From Cohnella endophytica (GTDB lineage Bacteria; Bacillota; Bacilli; Paenibacillales; Paenibacillaceae), in the NCBI RefSeq assembly GCF_003628305.1, contig NZ_RBZM01000011.1, positions 62,001 through 126,000 of the forward strand: a DNA stretch of 64,000 nucleotides, written 5' to 3'. This document shows positions 61,568 to 64,000 of the stretch, one piece after another. Every line of letters starts with the position of its first letter. The first letter of the stretch is position 1. Below the pieces are notes generated by a model. The model made no database searches. It had not been told where the DNA came from and saw only the letters and a program-made list of their open reading frames with translations. The translations under genes and the position numbers were made by a program.

Positions 61568-63619
61568 TTAAACCGTACGGTTTAACTTGTTCCGATATTT
61601 AAAGTAATATTTCTCCGCGACCTGCCAGACTGCGATGATGACGAGACCGAGCACGATTCCGATGCCTAACCCCAGAAGTATGCGGATTATGGACAGCATA
61701 AGCGGCGTATGGATGTGAGCGAACGTATCGACCAGGGACAGTTGCCCGATCGTACCGGCAATAATCAGCACCATTGCCCAACGGTAACGCAGCGCGAGAA
61801 AGATGCCCGCGAAGAACAACGGATGTCCAAGCAGGAATTCTTTCGTCCGCGGACGTACTCCGAACGTATTTTCCAAGATCGAACGGAACTTCATTTCGAT
61901 TCCCGATACTTGACCCGCGTTACCCGTCCGAGTTAAGTAGTACATGCCCGCCGCTCCGAGAATTCCGATTGCGACGATCCACAGCACGGTAAGCGGCATG
62001 GACAGTATTCTTTTGGCGTTGCCGTATACCGTGGTTCCCGTACCGTATAAGAACACGTACAGGGCGACCAATGCGATCGGCGCCAAGTGCAGCAAAGCTA
62101 CGCCGCGGAACTGTTGAAGCACCAAACTATACGAAATATGGTTAAGCAGCGCCACGATAAAAGGGATACCCGCAAGCGACAACAGCGTAGTCCGGACGAG
62201 AAGCAAAATTGCCCCTCCCAATCTGCGAACTCCCGAGATCGGTTGGCCCGCTCCGTTTTCTCTCAGAACGCGAAGGCGCTTGACGAGCAATATGACGGAA
62301 GCCGTCGGCGCGGAGATGGCAGCAAGCAGCGCTAACGCCTGTACCATAAGCGTCGGGCTCAGAACGTATAGGCCGGCTCCCCCGATTCCTCCGATAAGGA
62401 GCGCGGGAAGAAGCAACCCTGGCACGAACAAGCCGAAGGTTAGAGCGATAAGCACCATCGCGCCAATCATCGTGATACCTCTCAGCAAGAGCTCCTGCGG
62501 AGCTTTATGCACGTCGAACGCCTGCGGCACTCCGACTTCGAAGCCGAAATCTTTCAATTGCTGTACGACGCCGACCGAGTCTTCATCGCCTTGCAGAACG
62601 TCCTCGATCATCTGCATTGGGTGAGTGACTTGCCCTTTGACTACGTCCTTGACCGCTGCCGCGCGCAAATAGAGCAAACGTACGTCGCGATCCTTAACGG
62701 CCAATACGAGACGGTCTTCCAGAACGGGCTGCTTGATGACGGTCATTTCCGCCGCTCCGACGGAATGAGCCCGGATCGCGTTATAATCGAGCAGGTTGGC
62801 GAGCGTCGCCATCCCTTTCTGAGGAACCTTTAAGTTTTCGAAAATCGCTACGCCGATTTTGTGCTTCTTCAGTTCGCTGGCGAAGGTATGCAGGTTGGCG
62901 ATGGAGATTTTATCGCCCTTGCCGTAGCCCGTAACCGCGTCTCCGTCGAATGCCACCTGCTTCACGCCCAAGTCTTGGAACGACTGAAGCCACTTGTCCA
63001 TTTCTTTCGGATCGAACCGTTCGAAACGATCCGACAGCCTCGGCACGATGTTAAAGCCCGCGTCGTGAAGCATTTGCATCGCCAATGGATTCGGCTGCAT
63101 CGGACGGATAGAAGCGTCGTCGTAGCCCATGTTGATGCGCAAGCCCGCCTGGCCCTTTACCGTCCACTCCGTGACCTTCGCGCCGTGCTGGTTAAACGCC
63201 CATTCGATGATCGGACGAAGCGTTTGTATGTGCTCAGGGCGATTGAATAAGAGGTACGTACCATTGTCCGTAGGGGGAGAAACCTGCCCCTCCAACAAAC
63301 CGGCCTGCAGGGTATTGTAGACGTTGATCTCGCCTGCCCAAGCAAGTTCCTCCAGCGTGCTCTCGAACACGGTCATGCTGTTGACGCCCGAAGCCTTCAA
63401 CAGCTTAAGTTGCTCCTGCACGAACCCCTGCGGGTCCGCTTGCGTATTGCCCACTTGGAGCAAATCGCGATAATCCATACCGATGGCGACTTTATCGGCG
63501 GAAGTCTCCGTCTGTACCCTCGCGTACATGACCGGCAAAGCCGCGACGACGCCTACCAACACGACCCACCAAAGCCATTTCGCAAATCTTGCGTTCCATC
63601 TGTTTAACCACTGGGGCAC
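61568..63619 (-). CDS. DUF5693 family membrane protein
   Basis: About 683 residues. One N-terminal membrane span (LWWVVLVGVVAALPVMYA) is followed by an extracytoplasmic domain of about 350 residues (NTQADPQGFVQEQLKLLKAS, VAFDGDAVTGYG, GVAIFENLKVPQKG, VRLLYLRAA) and then about nine membrane spans. The family is commonly found beside csaB in Firmicutes, and its function is unknown. A role in polymer pyruvylation or export is inferred from that. GTG 63619 has AAGGAG at 9 bases; the ATG at 63637 lies before that site and is less likely. Confidence 0.85.
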   Translation of the reverse strand: MPQWLNRWNARFAKWLWWVVLVGVVAALPVMYARVQTETSADKVAIGMDYRDLLQVGNTQADPQGFVQEQLKLLKASGVNSMTVFESTLEELAWAGEINVYNTLQAGLLEGQVSPPTDNGTYLLFNRPEHIQTLRPIIEWAFNQHGAKVTEWTVKGQAGLRINMGYDDASIRPMQPNPLAMQMLHDAGFNIVPRLSDRFERFDPKEMDKWLQSFQDLGVKQVAFDGDAVTGYGKGDKISIANLHTFASELKKHKIGVAIFENLKVPQKGMATLANLLDYNAIRAHSVGAAEMTVIKQPVLEDRLVLAVKDRDVRLLYLRAAAVKDVVKGQVTHPMQMIEDVLQGDEDSVGVVQQLKDFGFEVGVPQAFDVHKAPQELLLRGITMIGAMVLIALTFGLFVPGLLLPALLIGGIGGAGLYVLSPTLMVQALALLAAISAPTASVILLVKRLRVLRENGAGQPISGVRRLGGAILLLVRTTLLSLAGIPFIVALLNHISYSLVLQQFRGVALLHLAPIALVALYVFLYGTGTTVYGNAKRILSMPLTVLWIVAIGILGAAGMYYLTRTGNAGQVSGIEMKFRSILENTFGVRPRTKEFLLGHPLFFAGIFLALRYRWAMVLIIAGTIGQLSLVDTFAHIHTPLMLSIIRILLGLGIGIVLGLVIIAVWQVAEKYYFKYRNKLNRTV

Positions 63620-63642
63620 TACGGTCCACTCCTTCATTTCGT

Positions 63643-64000
63643 CTAGGCCAGCGAATCTACCCGTGCCATAACCGCTTTAGACAGCTGTCCGAGCGCTACT
63701 TTCGCGTTATCTAAGCTCGTGCCGCGCACCGCGAAATACACTTTGATCTTAGGTTCCGTCCCCGAAGGGCGCAAGCAGAACCATGAGCCATCCGCGAGCA
63801 TGAATTTCAACACGTTCTCCGCGGGCAATCCGTCAAGTCCCTTGGAATAGTCCAGCACGCGGGTAACCGCTACGCCTCCGAGCTCCGCGGGAGGATTCGA
63901 GCGCCAATCGTTCATGATCGCGCCGATCTGCTCGACTCCGTTTTTTCCTTTGAGCGTTCTTGATTCCAATTTTTCCAGATAAGTGCCGTATTGCTCGTAG
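63643..64000 (-). CDS. Phosphoglucomutase/phosphomannomutase, C-terminal part (5' end beyond window)
   Basis: The last 118 residues are present and enter from the right edge in frame (YEQYGTYLEKLESRTLKG). They include LKFMLADGSWFCLRPSGTEPKIKVYFAV, the phosphate-binding loop (RPSGTEPK) of domain 4 of alpha-D-phosphohexomutases. In Bacillales the related enzyme PgcA interconverts glucose-6- and glucose-1-phosphate, supplying sugar nucleotides for wall polymers and for CDP-glucose. The active-site serine and sugar-binding domains are outside the window. Confidence 0.9.
   Translation of the reverse strand, partial: YEQYGTYLEKLESRTLKGKNGVEQIGAIMNDWRSNPPAELGGVAVTRVLDYSKGLDGLPAENVLKFMLADGSWFCLRPSGTEPKIKVYFAVRGTSLDNAKVALGQLSKAVMARVDSLA

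Overview
The window looks like chromosome from a spore-forming, flagellated, S-layer-bearing Firmicute of the Paenibacillaceae (Paenibacillus/Cohnella type). The evidence is a Bacillus-type comF-flgM-flgK-flgL-fliW-csrA-hag-fliD-fliS order, degS/degU, an alpha/beta-type small acid-soluble spore protein, several SLH-domain surface proteins and csaB. Almost every gene is on the minus strand. The only convincing plus-strand gene is a small nuclease-like gene at 34830-35513. No tRNA, rRNA, CRISPR array, insertion sequence or phage gene was seen.

Region 1 (1-17.5 kb, minus strand) is a 15-gene glycan operon. Read in transcription order it holds: an SDR and a TarI/IspD-like cytidylyltransferase around a large CDP-polyol-transferase-like protein; a HAD protein; glycosyltransferases; a three-gene UDP-L-aminosugar set (FnlA/FnlB/FnlC type); and a CDP-glucose cassette (rfbF, rfbG, a C-methyltransferase, an RmlC-like epimerase, a reductase) for a C-methylated deoxysugar. 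Stop/start overlaps couple many of these genes. The leader carries a strongly structured RNA and a SigD-like promoter candidate.

Region 2 (17.8-34.0 kb) is the late flagellar and competence block: comFA, comFC, an inserted acyltransferase, yvyF, flgM, flgN, flgK, flgL, yviE, fliW, csrA, hag, a glycosyltransferase, flaG, fliD, fliS, fliT and a second TPR-glycosyltransferase. Two near-identical SigD promoters (flgM, hag) and a CsrA-type hairpin in the hag leader are visible. The glycosyltransferases inside this block, and the glycan operon just downstream, suggest that flagellin is glycosylated.

Region 3 (34.1-47.2 kb) holds a small membrane protein, the plus-strand nuclease-like gene, degS-degU, a secreted phosphodiester-glycosidase-like protein, a YjbR protein coupled to a 1451-residue SLH protein, metK with a clear SigA promoter, and the spore protein.

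Region 4 (47.5-64 kb) is a cell-surface block: two unknown secreted proteins, the probable main S-layer protein (biased codon use, tandem in-frame starts, long leader), a second large SLH protein, and then tagO, tagA, csaB, a DUF5693 membrane protein and the end of a phosphoglucomutase gene. TagO and TagA would start a secondary cell-wall polymer. CsaB would pyruvylate it, and the SLH domains encoded alongside would bind it. Most transcription units end in recognisable intrinsic terminators.

Family names come from reading motifs and neighbourhood; no database search was run.
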